64,000 nt of DNA from Winogradskyella sp. J14-2 (GCF_001971725.1 NZ_CP019388.1:1488001-1552000), one strand, 5' to 3'. Shown: positions 52,868 through 60,995, counted from the stretch's first letter. Made by a program: numbers and translations. Notes: generated by a model not told the origin, from the letters alone.

Positions 52868-53185
52868 TTATAAGGTCTTTAAAAAATCAGTTATGTTTTG
52901 TAAAATTGCTTCAAATTCAATTTTACCCTCTGTACTGTGCGCCATGAGGTTATTCTCATAATTAACAGCCATAGCATAACTATTCTCAAGGCCTAAAATA
53001 CTAATTTTATGTTTAAGCTTGTGTACATTTTCGGCAGTTTGTTTGTAGTTATTGGCTTCTAAATTTTTAAAATATATTGCCTTTTCTTGAGGAAATTCGG
53101 TTTTGATGATATGTATTATTTTTTTTTCAAAGTCTTTATTTCCACCAGACATGTTGTAGATGTAATTAAGATTAGGTTGTTCCAT
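52868..53185 (-). CDS. Histidine phosphotransfer (Hpt) protein
   Basis: A 105-residue helical Hpt domain. The phosphoacceptor is His55 in NVHKLKHKISILGL, the usual HxxKxxxxxxG pattern. It should carry phosphate between kinases and response regulators. Neighbours are a histidine kinase 4 bases upstream and a LytTR regulator 9 bases downstream. Neither adjacent kinase contains an obvious receiver domain, so a separate receiver (58062-58472 or the EPS regulator) may complete the relay. Confidence 0.9.
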   Translation of the reverse strand: MEQPNLNYIYNMSGGNKDFEKKIIHIIKTEFPQEKAIYFKNLEANNYKQTAENVHKLKHKISILGLENSYAMAVNYENNLMAHSTEGKIEFEAILQNITDFLKTL

Positions 53186-53189
53186 CTGG

Positions 53190-54338
53190 TTATTTTTTTA
53201 TAGTAAAAAAGAATGTTGTGCCCTCACTGACTTTAGAAGTTAACCAAATATTTCCGCCATATATATCTACGATTTTCTTTGCTATAGATAAACCTATTCC
53301 GGTAGATTCTAGATTATTTTCAAGTTTCTCAAAGGTGTTAAAAATTTTATCAAAATACTTTTTTTCTATGCCTTTGCCGTTGTCTTTAACATAAAACTGC
53401 CAAAAGTGGTTTTTCTCCTGGACACCTATTTCAATGATCCCTTTTTCCTTGTCGTTATAGTTTAAGGCATTGGTAATTAAATTCTGAAACAACTGTTGCA
53501 GCCTGTATTTATCGCCTCTAATAACCGGCAGATTTCTTTTTATAATTGAAAAATGACTTGGTACATGTAGGCTTTCTGAAATATCGTCTATAAGCTTGTT
53601 GGTATCTACATCATAAACTTCAACTTTGTTTTTACCAATCGTAGAATATTCTAATATACCATTTATTAGTGCATCCATTTTATCTACACTACTGCGAATT
53701 AATCCTAGACTTTCCTTTCCTTTATCATCTAACTTAGCGTCGTAATCTTCTTTTAACCACGTTGCTAAGGAATCTATACTACGCAAAGGCGATTTTAAAT
53801 CGTGAGATACCATGTGTGCATAGTCACTTAACTCTTTGTTTTGCACCTCTAAATTATTAAGCAGTTGTTCTTGCTCTTTAAATGCTTTACATGCTTTGAG
53901 GTTGATTGTAAATTTACTTATTACCGGTTCTAGTTGCAATACATCTTTTTTGGTAAGATTATCTTTTTTTGAATATAAAAACAAATAGCCTCCATCTTGT
54001 AAATTAAATATTGCGGTTATACCTCCATCTATAGCAATTGGCGCCATGGTTGAAATCTCATTACCAGAACTAACTATTTGTGCAAAATCTATATGATCTA
54101 GTAGCGCTGATTTGGCTTCATCTTTTTCTACTTCAATTTCTTTACCCAGCGGAATAGCATAAGTAGACTTTAGCACATTGTCTCTAGACTCTAAAATCCA
54201 AGCTGCATTGAGGTTTTTTCGCTTTAGTACAAGTTTAAGAAAAAGGTCACAACTTTCTTTATAATCTAAAGACTTTCCTATAGCCATAGCGTACTCATAA
54301 AGTTGCAATATGTCTAATATGTGGTCTTCTATTTTCAT
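53190..54338 (-). CDS. Sensor histidine kinase with GAF-like N-terminus
   Basis: A 382-residue cytoplasmic histidine kinase with no membrane segments. Residues 1-160 look like a GAF-type sensor (LDILQLYEYAMAIGKSLDYKESCDLFLKLVLK). HisKA carries the phosphorylated His in YAHMVSHDLKSPLRSID (near residue 180). HATPase motifs: NLITNALNYN, DNGKGIEKKYFDKIF, GIGLSIAKKIVDIYGG and GTTFFFTI. The start shares one base with the FIST stop (TAATG). By analogy with NO pathways, its activity may be set by the FIST protein (inference). Confidence 0.93.
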   Translation of the reverse strand: MKIEDHILDILQLYEYAMAIGKSLDYKESCDLFLKLVLKRKNLNAAWILESRDNVLKSTYAIPLGKEIEVEKDEAKSALLDHIDFAQIVSSGNEISTMAPIAIDGGITAIFNLQDGGYLFLYSKKDNLTKKDVLQLEPVISKFTINLKACKAFKEQEQLLNNLEVQNKELSDYAHMVSHDLKSPLRSIDSLATWLKEDYDAKLDDKGKESLGLIRSSVDKMDALINGILEYSTIGKNKVEVYDVDTNKLIDDISESLHVPSHFSIIKRNLPVIRGDKYRLQQLFQNLITNALNYNDKEKGIIEIGVQEKNHFWQFYVKDNGKGIEKKYFDKIFNTFEKLENNLESTGIGLSIAKKIVDIYGGNIWLTSKVSEGTTFFFTIKK

Positions 54339-55435
54339 TATTCAAACAATCCTACAACTATGGTTTTATTATAAAACTCTAAAAAGCCTTCGCCATAAGA
54401 TGAAATTTCGCCTAATGTTAATGCACCTCCAATAGATACATTATTAAAACTCTCTTCTAAAGTACCAGTTACTGCCGACAACTCTTTATCAAAATTTTTG
54501 TCTAGAAATAAAATCCTCGAGATGCAGTCTATAAGAATAGCTTTTCTTGGGGCTGATGCTTGCTTAATGCTCTCTTGAGTTGCTGACTTAGCTGCCTGTA
54601 TTAATGATTCTTCATTTCCGTTTAGAATATCGACAACCGTATTATCCTCTAACTCGCCAACACAAACTATTTCTCCTTTTTCATTTACCATTAATGGGTC
54701 TCTAACGATACACTCGGCACTTTCTTTTAGAATTCCAAAAGGATAGCCCTTAGCGATTTCAAAGAAATTATCTTCTGTAAAGATTTTACCAGAGTGTTCT
54801 TCTACAGTTTCCTTATAGACTTCAAAAGGATTTTTCCAGTTTATCTCTTTTATAATATTACCTTCAGCTCTTGTAACAATAAAGGGGCCAGCCACCTTAC
54901 TCCAGCCGTGTTTTACACCAATACTAGATGACATTTTCATTATGCCAAAAACGGCTGCATCTTTAAAAACACCTTCGTTATTAAACACACATGGCTGCTG
55001 TTTTAACGACAGGCTCCCTGCGCCTCCACCAAAGTAAGTAGTTTGCATTCCGTAATTTTCGTAAAGCTTACTTAAGTAATGCGAAATATTGGATGTTAAA
55101 CCATCTACATAAGTAAAAAGGCTATAGTTTTGGTCTTTTTCAAAATTAACTTTAGGTATGGTATAGCTTTTAGAACTTATGTTGTTTATTAAGAACATAG
55201 AATCTAACTTATTTAGTGTATTAACTACAATACCTTTATCTAAAATAGAATTACCATGAATAACTTTTGGAAACAACCCACCCATAAACTTTAGTCCCGC
55301 ATCATTAAGTTGACCAATTATATCTTTTATATCAATTTCCGTCTGCTCTCCAATAGTAATTAAAGCAGCATTTTTACCTACGTGATTAGAAATTGCATTT
55401 ACAATTTCAGAAGTTTTTGTTGTTGTTATTAGCAT
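54338..55435 (-). CDS. FIST-domain sensory protein (possible NosP-like NO sensor)
   Basis: A 365-residue cytoplasmic protein with FIST_N (about residues 25-210) and FIST_C (about 215-350, KAILIDCISRILFLDKNFDKEL, GGALTLGEISSYGEGFLEFYN). FIST proteins bind small ligands; a subgroup called NosP binds heme and senses nitric oxide, usually next to a histidine kinase. The conserved VKHGWSKVAGPFIV is present, but heme binding cannot be shown from sequence. It lies between two histidine kinases and in the same operon as H-NOX, so a second NO sensor or an amino-acid/ligand sensor are both possible. Confidence 0.9.
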   Translation of the reverse strand: MLITTTKTSEIVNAISNHVGKNAALITIGEQTEIDIKDIIGQLNDAGLKFMGGLFPKVIHGNSILDKGIVVNTLNKLDSMFLINNISSKSYTIPKVNFEKDQNYSLFTYVDGLTSNISHYLSKLYENYGMQTTYFGGGAGSLSLKQQPCVFNNEGVFKDAAVFGIMKMSSSIGVKHGWSKVAGPFIVTRAEGNIIKEINWKNPFEVYKETVEEHSGKIFTEDNFFEIAKGYPFGILKESAECIVRDPLMVNEKGEIVCVGELEDNTVVDILNGNEESLIQAAKSATQESIKQASAPRKAILIDCISRILFLDKNFDKELSAVTGTLEESFNNVSIGGALTLGEISSYGEGFLEFYNKTIVVGLFE

Positions 55436-55436
55436 A

Positions 55437-57419
55437 CTATTTTGTTAATGTAAAATGAAATGTGGTGCCTACACCTGGTGTGCTCTCCAACCATATTTTA
55501 CCATCGTGGAGATCAACTATTTTTTTTACTATAGAAAGACCTACGCCTGTTGAGTCTTTACTTTTATTTAGTGAGTGAAATATTTTAAAAATTTTATTGT
55601 GAAACTTTTCTTCAATACCAATACCATTATCTGAGATTGAAAATTGATAGTGGTATGGTAATTCCTTTAGTTTTATATCTATTTTTCCCTTTGGCTTATC
55701 AATAAATTTAACAGCGTTACTAATAAGGTTTTGAAACAATTGCTGAAGCTTGGTTTTTTCGCCAGTAAGGACAGGTAACTTATCATGAATTTTAACCTCT
55801 ATATGCTCTGGAATATATAATATTTTTAATAGGTCTTTAACCATAGTATCTGTATTTACTGGTTTGCTTTGACCTTTCTCTGACCTAATACTGGAGTATT
55901 CTAAAACATCTGAAATTAGTTGCTCCATCTTCTCTAGCGTCGTTTCTATAAGATTTAAATTTTGTAAACTTGCATCGTCGAGCTTATTCTCATTGTCTTC
56001 TTTAATCCATTGTACCAAAGCATCAATACTGCGTAATGGCGACTTTAAATCGTGAGACACTATGTGCGCGTATTCTTGCAACTCGTCATTACTTTTTTCG
56101 AGTTTATGGAGTAGGTTTTCTTTTTGTAACTCAAGACTTTTCAGGTCTGTAATATCTAAATGGATACCTATTGAGCCAACGACCTTTCCGTTAATATCGT
56201 AATTTGGGGCACCACTGATTAGCCAATATCTTGTTTCGCCATTTTTTATTTTTACTTTAATCTCGTAGGAATTTGATTCGCCTTTTAAACGTTTTTTACT
56301 CTCGTTTTTAATCTTTTGAACTTCCTTGTCTGTTGTAAAGATTTTTCTTCCTTGCTTGCCAATGAGTTCTTTTTCGGTATAACCAGAAATTTCTGCAAAA
56401 CTCTGATTAATCATGAGTATACGATCGTTGTTGTCCACTTCCATTAATCCCAAATTCATATTGGCAATAATGTTTCTGTACTTTTCGCGCTCTACCTCAA
56501 TACTGTGTCGGTATTTTCTGCTTAATGTAACATCTCTATATCTCCATAAATGGCCTTTGTATGTTGCATCACTAAAGACGGGAATATAATCGCGTTCAAG
56601 GATGTTTCCATTTAGCATTTTTAACTCATCACCGATAACCAATTCCTTTTTTTCTACAATATCGTTGATTCTTTTTACAAAACCTTCTGAATTAGAAAAC
56701 ATATCTTTACTTTGCTGGGCGGAGTTGGTACAGTCTTCACCTACCAATTGACTGGGCTTTAGAGGTATGTTAAATAAGTCACAAAATTTGTTATTTGTAA
56801 GTATTATTTTTCTGTTCTCATCTTCGAGCAAAACTCCAGAGTCTAAATTACGTATTAGTGTAGAAAGTCTATTTTTTGATTCAATTAGCTGCTCTTCTGC
56901 TTGTTTATCTTTGGTAATATCTCTAACAATACCTTGTGCTGCTATAGGCTTGTTGTCTGGTCCTAATATAATGCTGGCATTGATTTGAACCAGTTTTTGT
57001 TCGCCAAATTTAGTATTAATCTTTACTTGAAAGTTGGTAACAGCACCTTCGGACATTAAAAGGTCAAAGGCTTCCATTACGTTGTCTATCTCAGTTTGGT
57101 CTGCTAAAGTTACAAGGTTAAAGTCTTCCTCTTTTTTATCGTACCCTAAGAGATGTACTGCTGCATCATTCATCTTTAGAACATTACCCCATAAATCCAT
57201 AACTACATATGCATCGATGATATTTTCAAAAACACCCTTTAGCTCTAATGTGCGTTCTTTAACTAGTTTTTCGAGCTTAGTATTAGATGTTTTTAATTTT
57301 TGGGTAAGATTATAGAGTTCCGTAGATTTTTCTTCGAGAATTTTTTCAGCTGCTTTTCTAGAAGCCCTTTCGCGTGCTAAAGCTCTTTTTAGAATGTCTA
57401 TCTCATCGTGTTGGTTCAT
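55437..57419 (-). CDS. PAS-domain sensor histidine kinase (H-NOX partner)
   Basis: A 660-residue cytoplasmic kinase. An N-terminal coiled coil (about 1-60) is followed by three PAS domains (about 65-180, 190-300, 310-425), the last with PAC motif NGETRYWLISGAPNYDINGKVVGSIGIHLDIT in part. HisKA has the His in YAHIVSHDLKSPLRSID (near 455), followed by NLISNAVKFID, DNGIGIEEKFHNKIF and GVGLSIVKKIVDLHDG. It overlaps the H-NOX gene by 4 bases (ATGA), implying coupled translation; H-NOX proteins typically regulate their adjacent kinase. No receiver domain is attached. Confidence 0.94.
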   Translation of the reverse strand: MNQHDEIDILKRALARERASRKAAEKILEEKSTELYNLTQKLKTSNTKLEKLVKERTLELKGVFENIIDAYVVMDLWGNVLKMNDAAVHLLGYDKKEEDFNLVTLADQTEIDNVMEAFDLLMSEGAVTNFQVKINTKFGEQKLVQINASIILGPDNKPIAAQGIVRDITKDKQAEEQLIESKNRLSTLIRNLDSGVLLEDENRKIILTNNKFCDLFNIPLKPSQLVGEDCTNSAQQSKDMFSNSEGFVKRINDIVEKKELVIGDELKMLNGNILERDYIPVFSDATYKGHLWRYRDVTLSRKYRHSIEVEREKYRNIIANMNLGLMEVDNNDRILMINQSFAEISGYTEKELIGKQGRKIFTTDKEVQKIKNESKKRLKGESNSYEIKVKIKNGETRYWLISGAPNYDINGKVVGSIGIHLDITDLKSLELQKENLLHKLEKSNDELQEYAHIVSHDLKSPLRSIDALVQWIKEDNENKLDDASLQNLNLIETTLEKMEQLISDVLEYSSIRSEKGQSKPVNTDTMVKDLLKILYIPEHIEVKIHDKLPVLTGEKTKLQQLFQNLISNAVKFIDKPKGKIDIKLKELPYHYQFSISDNGIGIEEKFHNKIFKIFHSLNKSKDSTGVGLSIVKKIVDLHDGKIWLESTPGVGTTFHFTLTK

Positions 57420-57958
57420 AGTGTCTTTTTAATAAAAAAACGTACTTCTGTACCAGCTTTATTTAGTTTTTTAAAATTAATTTCTACCGGTGTTTTGAAA
57501 AGCTTAAATGTTTCTTGCATAAGACCCATGCCTAACATATACAAAGCTTTATCTGATTTGTAAACCAAAGTCATCTCATTTGCTGTTCTGTCTTCTAATT
57601 GAAAGGTTGGCAATTGTGCATCTGGATAAATTTTTTGTACTTCTACATGGATATGACTTTCTATAGAAGCCAGTAAACTCATAGGATCCTCGTAGTGCTC
57701 TACGAGATTTGGGTGCGATCGCACAAGCGCCTTAAACAAATGCTCTGAGTAAACTAGTAATAAATCGTCTTTTGAAATATCCGTGTGTTTACTTAAGTGT
57801 GTAAGCAGTTGAAGCATTTCTGAAAACTCATAAGTTCCTACTGATGTATAGATGCCACCAGATGGCAGTTGGGACTGGGTTATGATTTTATCTACCATAG
57901 CTAATCCAAACTTTTCTTCTACTAGTTCTAAAAACTCGGTAAATATTAGTCCTTTCAT
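57416..57958 (-). CDS. H-NOX heme-nitric oxide/oxygen binding protein
   Basis: A 180-residue H-NOX domain, a cytoplasmic heme sensor of NO (and in some cases O2). The start MKGLIFTEFLELVEEKFG and GIYTSVGTYEFSEML are family hallmarks. The proximal heme ligand is predicted as His104 in SHIHVEVQKIYPD. The heme-propionate motif YxSxR reads YKSDK (Tyr133, Ser135, Lys137), so Arg is replaced by Lys. It is the first gene of the six-gene signalling operon and overlaps the PAS kinase by 4 bases. NO ligation should alter kinase activity. Confidence 0.92.
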   Translation of the reverse strand: MKGLIFTEFLELVEEKFGLAMVDKIITQSQLPSGGIYTSVGTYEFSEMLQLLTHLSKHTDISKDDLLLVYSEHLFKALVRSHPNLVEHYEDPMSLLASIESHIHVEVQKIYPDAQLPTFQLEDRTANEMTLVYKSDKALYMLGMGLMQETFKLFKTPVEINFKKLNKAGTEVRFFIKKTL

Positions 57959-58020
57959 GTGTTATGTGTATTGCTTTTTTTTAATGGTTATGTAGAACCA
58001 TTGTTAATAAAAACAATTGT

Positions 58021-58033
58021 TTTAGCGTCGGTA
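58021..58033 (-). repeat. 13-bp motif, copy 3 (before H-NOX operon)
   Basis: TACCGACGCTAAA on the minus strand, 63 bases upstream of the H-NOX start and 29 bases after the stop of the upstream CheY-like gene. See the copies at 35822 and 52126. No good TAnnTTTG box is seen before H-NOX. Confidence 0.5.
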
Positions 58034-58061
58034 AAGGGTTATTTTTAATGTATCTGTTACC

Positions 58062-58472
58062 TTATACTGTAATCAGTTCATTAATGCTCCAATATGCTAA
58101 TAAATTTTCAATTTTTGAAACATATTCCTCGTATTTTAGAGGTTTTAAGATATAGCCTGCTATCCCAACCCTAAAACATTCTAAAAGATCACGTTGATTG
58201 CTGGAAGTGGTTAAAATTATTGTTGGAATATATTTTAAACGTTCATCGGTTTTTAAGATTTTTAAAAACTCAATACCATTTATCTTTGGCATATTTAGAT
58301 CTAAAAGAATAATATCTGGAAGACTGTCTTTTTTCTCTAATAATTGTAGAGCTTCCTCGCCATTATTAGCTTCTGTAATTTTATGATTTAGTTGCAAAGA
58401 ATCTGTAGCTCTTTTAAGCTTCATCACTTCGATCATGTCATCTTCTATGAGTAAAATATTGAGGGATTTCAA
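58062..58472 (-). CDS. CheY-like response regulator
   Basis: A 136-residue single receiver domain of the Rcp1/DrrA type (LNILLIEDDMIEVMKLKRA, phosphoacceptor in PDIILLDLNMPKINGIEFL, TIILTTSSNQRD, GYILKPLKYEEYV). It has no output domain. It is upstream of the H-NOX operon on the same strand, and its own upstream region holds a LytTR-type double site (E). It could receive phosphate from the PAS kinase and pass it to the Hpt protein, completing a His-Asp-His-Asp chain (inference). Confidence 0.93.
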   Translation of the reverse strand: MKSLNILLIEDDMIEVMKLKRATDSLQLNHKITEANNGEEALQLLEKKDSLPDIILLDLNMPKINGIEFLKILKTDERLKYIPTIILTTSSNQRDLLECFRVGIAGYILKPLKYEEYVSKIENLLAYWSINELITV

Positions 58473-58557
58473 AACAATTGGTTTTTTTTTCGTTTAGCGT
58501 TACAAAATACACTCATAAAGTAGTAAAAACTCATGTTTTCGACTAATCTTAATTTAC

Positions 58558-58588
58558 TGTCGATGAATAACAGATAAGTATCGACGAA
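58558..58588 (-). promoter_or_regulatory. LytTR-type double site E (before CheY-like gene)
   Basis: On the minus strand, half-sites TTCGTCGATA (58588-58579) and TTCATCGACA (58567-58558) start 21 bp apart, the best internal match of all copies. The start codon is 86 bases on. Unlike the other sites, no TAnnTTTG box is found at the 28-base spacing. Confidence 0.68.
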
Positions 58589-58598
58589 TGGTTTTTTG

Positions 58599-58955
58599 CT
58601 ATGCAGCTTTAAAAGACTGTTTATTTAATATTTTAGCCATTTTTAGTGCGGATAGTTGTGCTTCGCGCTTAGTTTTTTCGAATTCTAGAAGAAACTCAAC
58701 GGATAAACTATTATAATTATTTTCACCCAGATACATCTCTAGTTGTGATATAAAGTCTAAATGTTTAAGGCTTTTATTTAAAATAGCATGATTCTTTTGA
58801 TCAATCTTTTCGCTCGAAGTTTGTGCTGTTACAGTACCTTTTTCTTCTGTGTTATTAGAACTAAAAATCGGGTTATTATGTCTGCTAGCCTTTATTATTT
58901 TGCGTATACTTAATACGATTTTTAGCTTTGCTAGTTGTTTGAGTAGATTGCTCAT
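58599..58955 (-). CDS. Hypothetical protein, probable LytTR-regulon member
   Basis: A 118-residue protein of unknown function. It is predicted to be mostly helical and basic at the N-terminus (NLLKQLAKLKIVLSIRKIIKASRH), with a low-complexity Ser/Thr/Glu-rich middle (about 35-55) and a helical C-terminus. No signal, metal or catalytic motif is visible. It is preceded by LytTR-type site F with a perfect TAnnTTTG box, so it should be expressed with the EPS genes. It may be an EPS accessory or regulatory protein. Confidence 0.7.
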   Translation of the reverse strand: MSNLLKQLAKLKIVLSIRKIIKASRHNNPIFSSNNTEEKGTVTAQTSSEKIDQKNHAILNKSLKHLDFISQLEMYLGENNYNSLSVEFLLEFEKTKREAQLSALKMAKILNKQSFKAA

Positions 58956-58984
58956 TTTAGAGGGAAGTTTAGCTTTTGTTGTAA

Positions 58985-59051
58985 CAAATTTAAAACCTCA
59001 AGTATCTCTAAAATACGTTTTTTAGACGAGTTAACATTTGTGAGCGACGAA
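58985..59051 (-). promoter_or_regulatory. LytTR-type double site plus TAnnTTTG promoter (site F)
   Basis: On the minus strand, half-sites TTCGTCGCTC (59051-59042) and CTCGTCTAAA (59030-59021) start 21 bp apart; after 28 bases comes TAAATTTG (58992-58985), 29 bases before the ATG at 58955. The spacing equals that of sites A-C although the base sequence is more divergent. Confidence 0.72.
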
Positions 59052-59090
59052 TGGAAGATTCTACCCTTTAACCCGAATTACAAGTATAAT

Positions 59091-59450
59091 TTACAAATTG
59101 TCTCTGATTTTTTTAGGAAGACTTTTTACGACCTCATCGTAAGAATGGTCTATTAATTCTAAGATATGTTTTGTTGAGATGTCCGTATTATGAACTTTAA
59201 CGCTATTCCATAGTTTTTTGTGCATGTGGTAACCTGGAGTAACACCCTCAAATTCTGCACGTAACTCTTCTGCATGATCTGGATTGCACTTTAGGTTTAT
59301 AAAGCCTTCTTCGTTTTCCCATTTTGATAAAGAGGCTAGTGCAAACATTTTATTACAAACCTTAAAAACCAGTACATCGTCATCAAAAGGAAAATGCTCT
59401 GTAACTTCCTTTTTTTTCATGCAATAATTTCTAAAATCTTCTATGTTCAT
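59091..59450 (-). CDS. MmcQ/YjbR family DNA-binding-like protein
   Basis: A 119-residue MmcQ/YjbR protein (CyaY-like fold). The pattern NIEDFRNYCMKKKEVTEHFPFDDDVLVFKVCNKMFALA, INLKCNPDHAEELRAEF and GYHMHKKLWNSV is characteristic. Its role is not established; a DNA-binding function is suggested for the family from structure. It stands alone in the housekeeping part of the window. Confidence 0.92.
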   Translation of the reverse strand: MNIEDFRNYCMKKKEVTEHFPFDDDVLVFKVCNKMFALASLSKWENEEGFINLKCNPDHAEELRAEFEGVTPGYHMHKKLWNSVKVHNTDISTKHILELIDHSYDEVVKSLPKKIRDNL

Positions 59451-59457
59451 ATAACTA

Positions 59458-59530
59458 CCTGCGAAAGCAGGGTTCTTATTAAATTATAGTCTTTGCTCTA
59501 GATTGCCACGTTTTATCGTCCTTGCAATGA
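59458..59530. repeat. Palindromic repeat remnants between MmcQ and DUF4230 genes
   Basis: The 86-base gap holds CCTGCGAAAGCAGG (59458-59471), a perfect stem with a GAAA loop, and ATTGC/GCAAT arms (59502-59528) around a central sequence. From memory, both types are dispersed repeats in flavobacteria. No T-run or promoter signal is evident. Confidence 0.5.
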
Positions 59531-59536
59531 CAAATA

Positions 59537-60145
59537 CTATTTTAAGAGCTTTTTGTCTTCGCCTTCAATTTTTAAGCCAGTGTAATCTAAGGTCCAACCA
59601 ATGGTTTGTACAAGATTTTCTATAAGTTTAATTGCCTCTAACGCTTCTAACTTTGCAACATTATATAATCCGCTTTCTGGGATTTTTTCCAAAATATGCG
59701 CTTTTGCTTTTGTGTGCAGTTCGGTAAGGTCCGAAGCTTCAAACTTATTGAACATTCCGTCTTTTTTATCGTAGTAGTTTATATCACTCTCTATAGATAA
59801 GACTTCGGGCTGAGGAAAATGAGAAAGCACAACAGTTTTAGATTTTAAATCTGAATGCATTTGTACTTTACTGAGATCGAAACCTACATGCGCTTTGGCA
59901 TTAATAACTACTAGCGCTTTTTTTTTGCTTGAGATAAGTTTCAGAAATTTTTCCTTTACGTCTTCGTAATGATAAATCTCTGCAAAGTCTCCTTCTACAG
60001 TTATAAATTTACAAACACGCTTTATTTTATCTAATAAAACGATGGATTGTTCGCTGGTTTTCTTTTTGGTTTTCCATTGTCTAAATACGGTTACCAAACC
60101 TAGTGTAACTAGTATACTAATGATTATTATAAAAAATGTTTCCAT
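59537..60145 (-). CDS. DUF4230 domain protein
   Basis: A 202-residue protein with an N-terminal membrane anchor (FFIIIISILVTLGLVTVF) and a DUF4230 domain (SEQSIVLLDKIKRVCKFITVEGDFAEIYHYED, KALVVINAKAHVGFDLSKVQ). The domain is probably extracytoplasmic. The function is unknown. It is followed by the gap with palindromic repeats, and no operon partner is obvious. Confidence 0.85.
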   Translation of the reverse strand: METFFIIIISILVTLGLVTVFRQWKTKKKTSEQSIVLLDKIKRVCKFITVEGDFAEIYHYEDVKEKFLKLISSKKKALVVINAKAHVGFDLSKVQMHSDLKSKTVVLSHFPQPEVLSIESDINYYDKKDGMFNKFEASDLTELHTKAKAHILEKIPESGLYNVAKLEALEAIKLIENLVQTIGWTLDYTGLKIEGEDKKLLK

Positions 60146-60245
60146 ATGTTTGTTAGACCCTTTTGTTATGGTACTGTCACTTTGCTATAGTTTATATAAA
60201 GCATGAGATGCCAAAATAGATTTAGCACGCCTAGTTTTTATCTAT

Positions 60246-60995
60246 CTAGTCTAATATTTTATACAACACAGGTTTACTCGGTGAAGCATCATTTTCAAAA
60301 GGTGCTATTTGAAGGTTAAGAATGTATTTACCATCTTTAATCTTGTTAGATACGTACACAAACTCTGTTATTGTGGCGTCTTTTCTAATATTGCCTTTTG
60401 TGTTCCAAAATGTATTATGCCCTTTTAATTCACCACCATCTTCTTCTCTATCGATACTAGGCAAATCAACTAATAGGTGCTTTATTCCTTTTTTTACCAA
60501 TAGTTTAATGGCTTCTTCTTCAAAGTAGGTCCAGTTGGAGTTAGAATATTGCTTGGTTTTTTTATGCTTAGTATTGGGTATGGTTCTTACCACTAGAGCT
60601 TCTCGTTTTTTATTACCAATAGCAAATTGTAGTTGCTTAGCAGATATTACATAATCTTCGCCTTGTTTTTCTGGCGCTACGGTAATTACTTCGGCCAAAA
60701 AGAAAAATCGCTTTAAATGTTTATTTATGGAGTATTTTTCTTTTGTTATATGACCCACAGTTTCTGTATGTGTACCATGAGAATGTGGATTAAAAGTAAT
60801 CCTATTAAAATTAACTGACGCTCCATTTTCTACACTAATGACATCTTCCTCAAAAACCTCAGGTTCTATTTTTGGCGGACCAATATACCACGCATTTACA
60901 TTTGAAACGCCATCTTTTATTGGTATTGAAATATCTAATGGCTGATTTAAATCTATCTTTAATTTTTTGGAGTTGTATTGAATTTGTGCAATCAC
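60246..60995 (-). CDS. Cyclase family protein (kynurenine-formamidase-like metal hydrolase)
   Basis: A 249-residue metal-dependent hydrolase of the cyclase/KynB family. The metal motif reads NPHSHGTHTETVGH, close to the family pattern HxGTHxDxPxH but with Glu-Thr-Val in place of Asp-x-Pro. Other signals: VSNVNAWYIGPPKIEPE and LLVDLPSIDREEDGGELKGHNTFW. The start codon is GTG and overlaps the hemW stop by 4 bases (GTGA), implying coupled translation. The substrate is unknown; kynurenine pathway genes are not nearby. Confidence 0.85.
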   Translation of the reverse strand: MIAQIQYNSKKLKIDLNQPLDISIPIKDGVSNVNAWYIGPPKIEPEVFEEDVISVENGASVNFNRITFNPHSHGTHTETVGHITKEKYSINKHLKRFFFLAEVITVAPEKQGEDYVISAKQLQFAIGNKKREALVVRTIPNTKHKKTKQYSNSNWTYFEEEAIKLLVKKGIKHLLVDLPSIDREEDGGELKGHNTFWNTKGNIRKDATITEFVYVSNKIKDGKYILNLQIAPFENDASPSKPVLYKILD

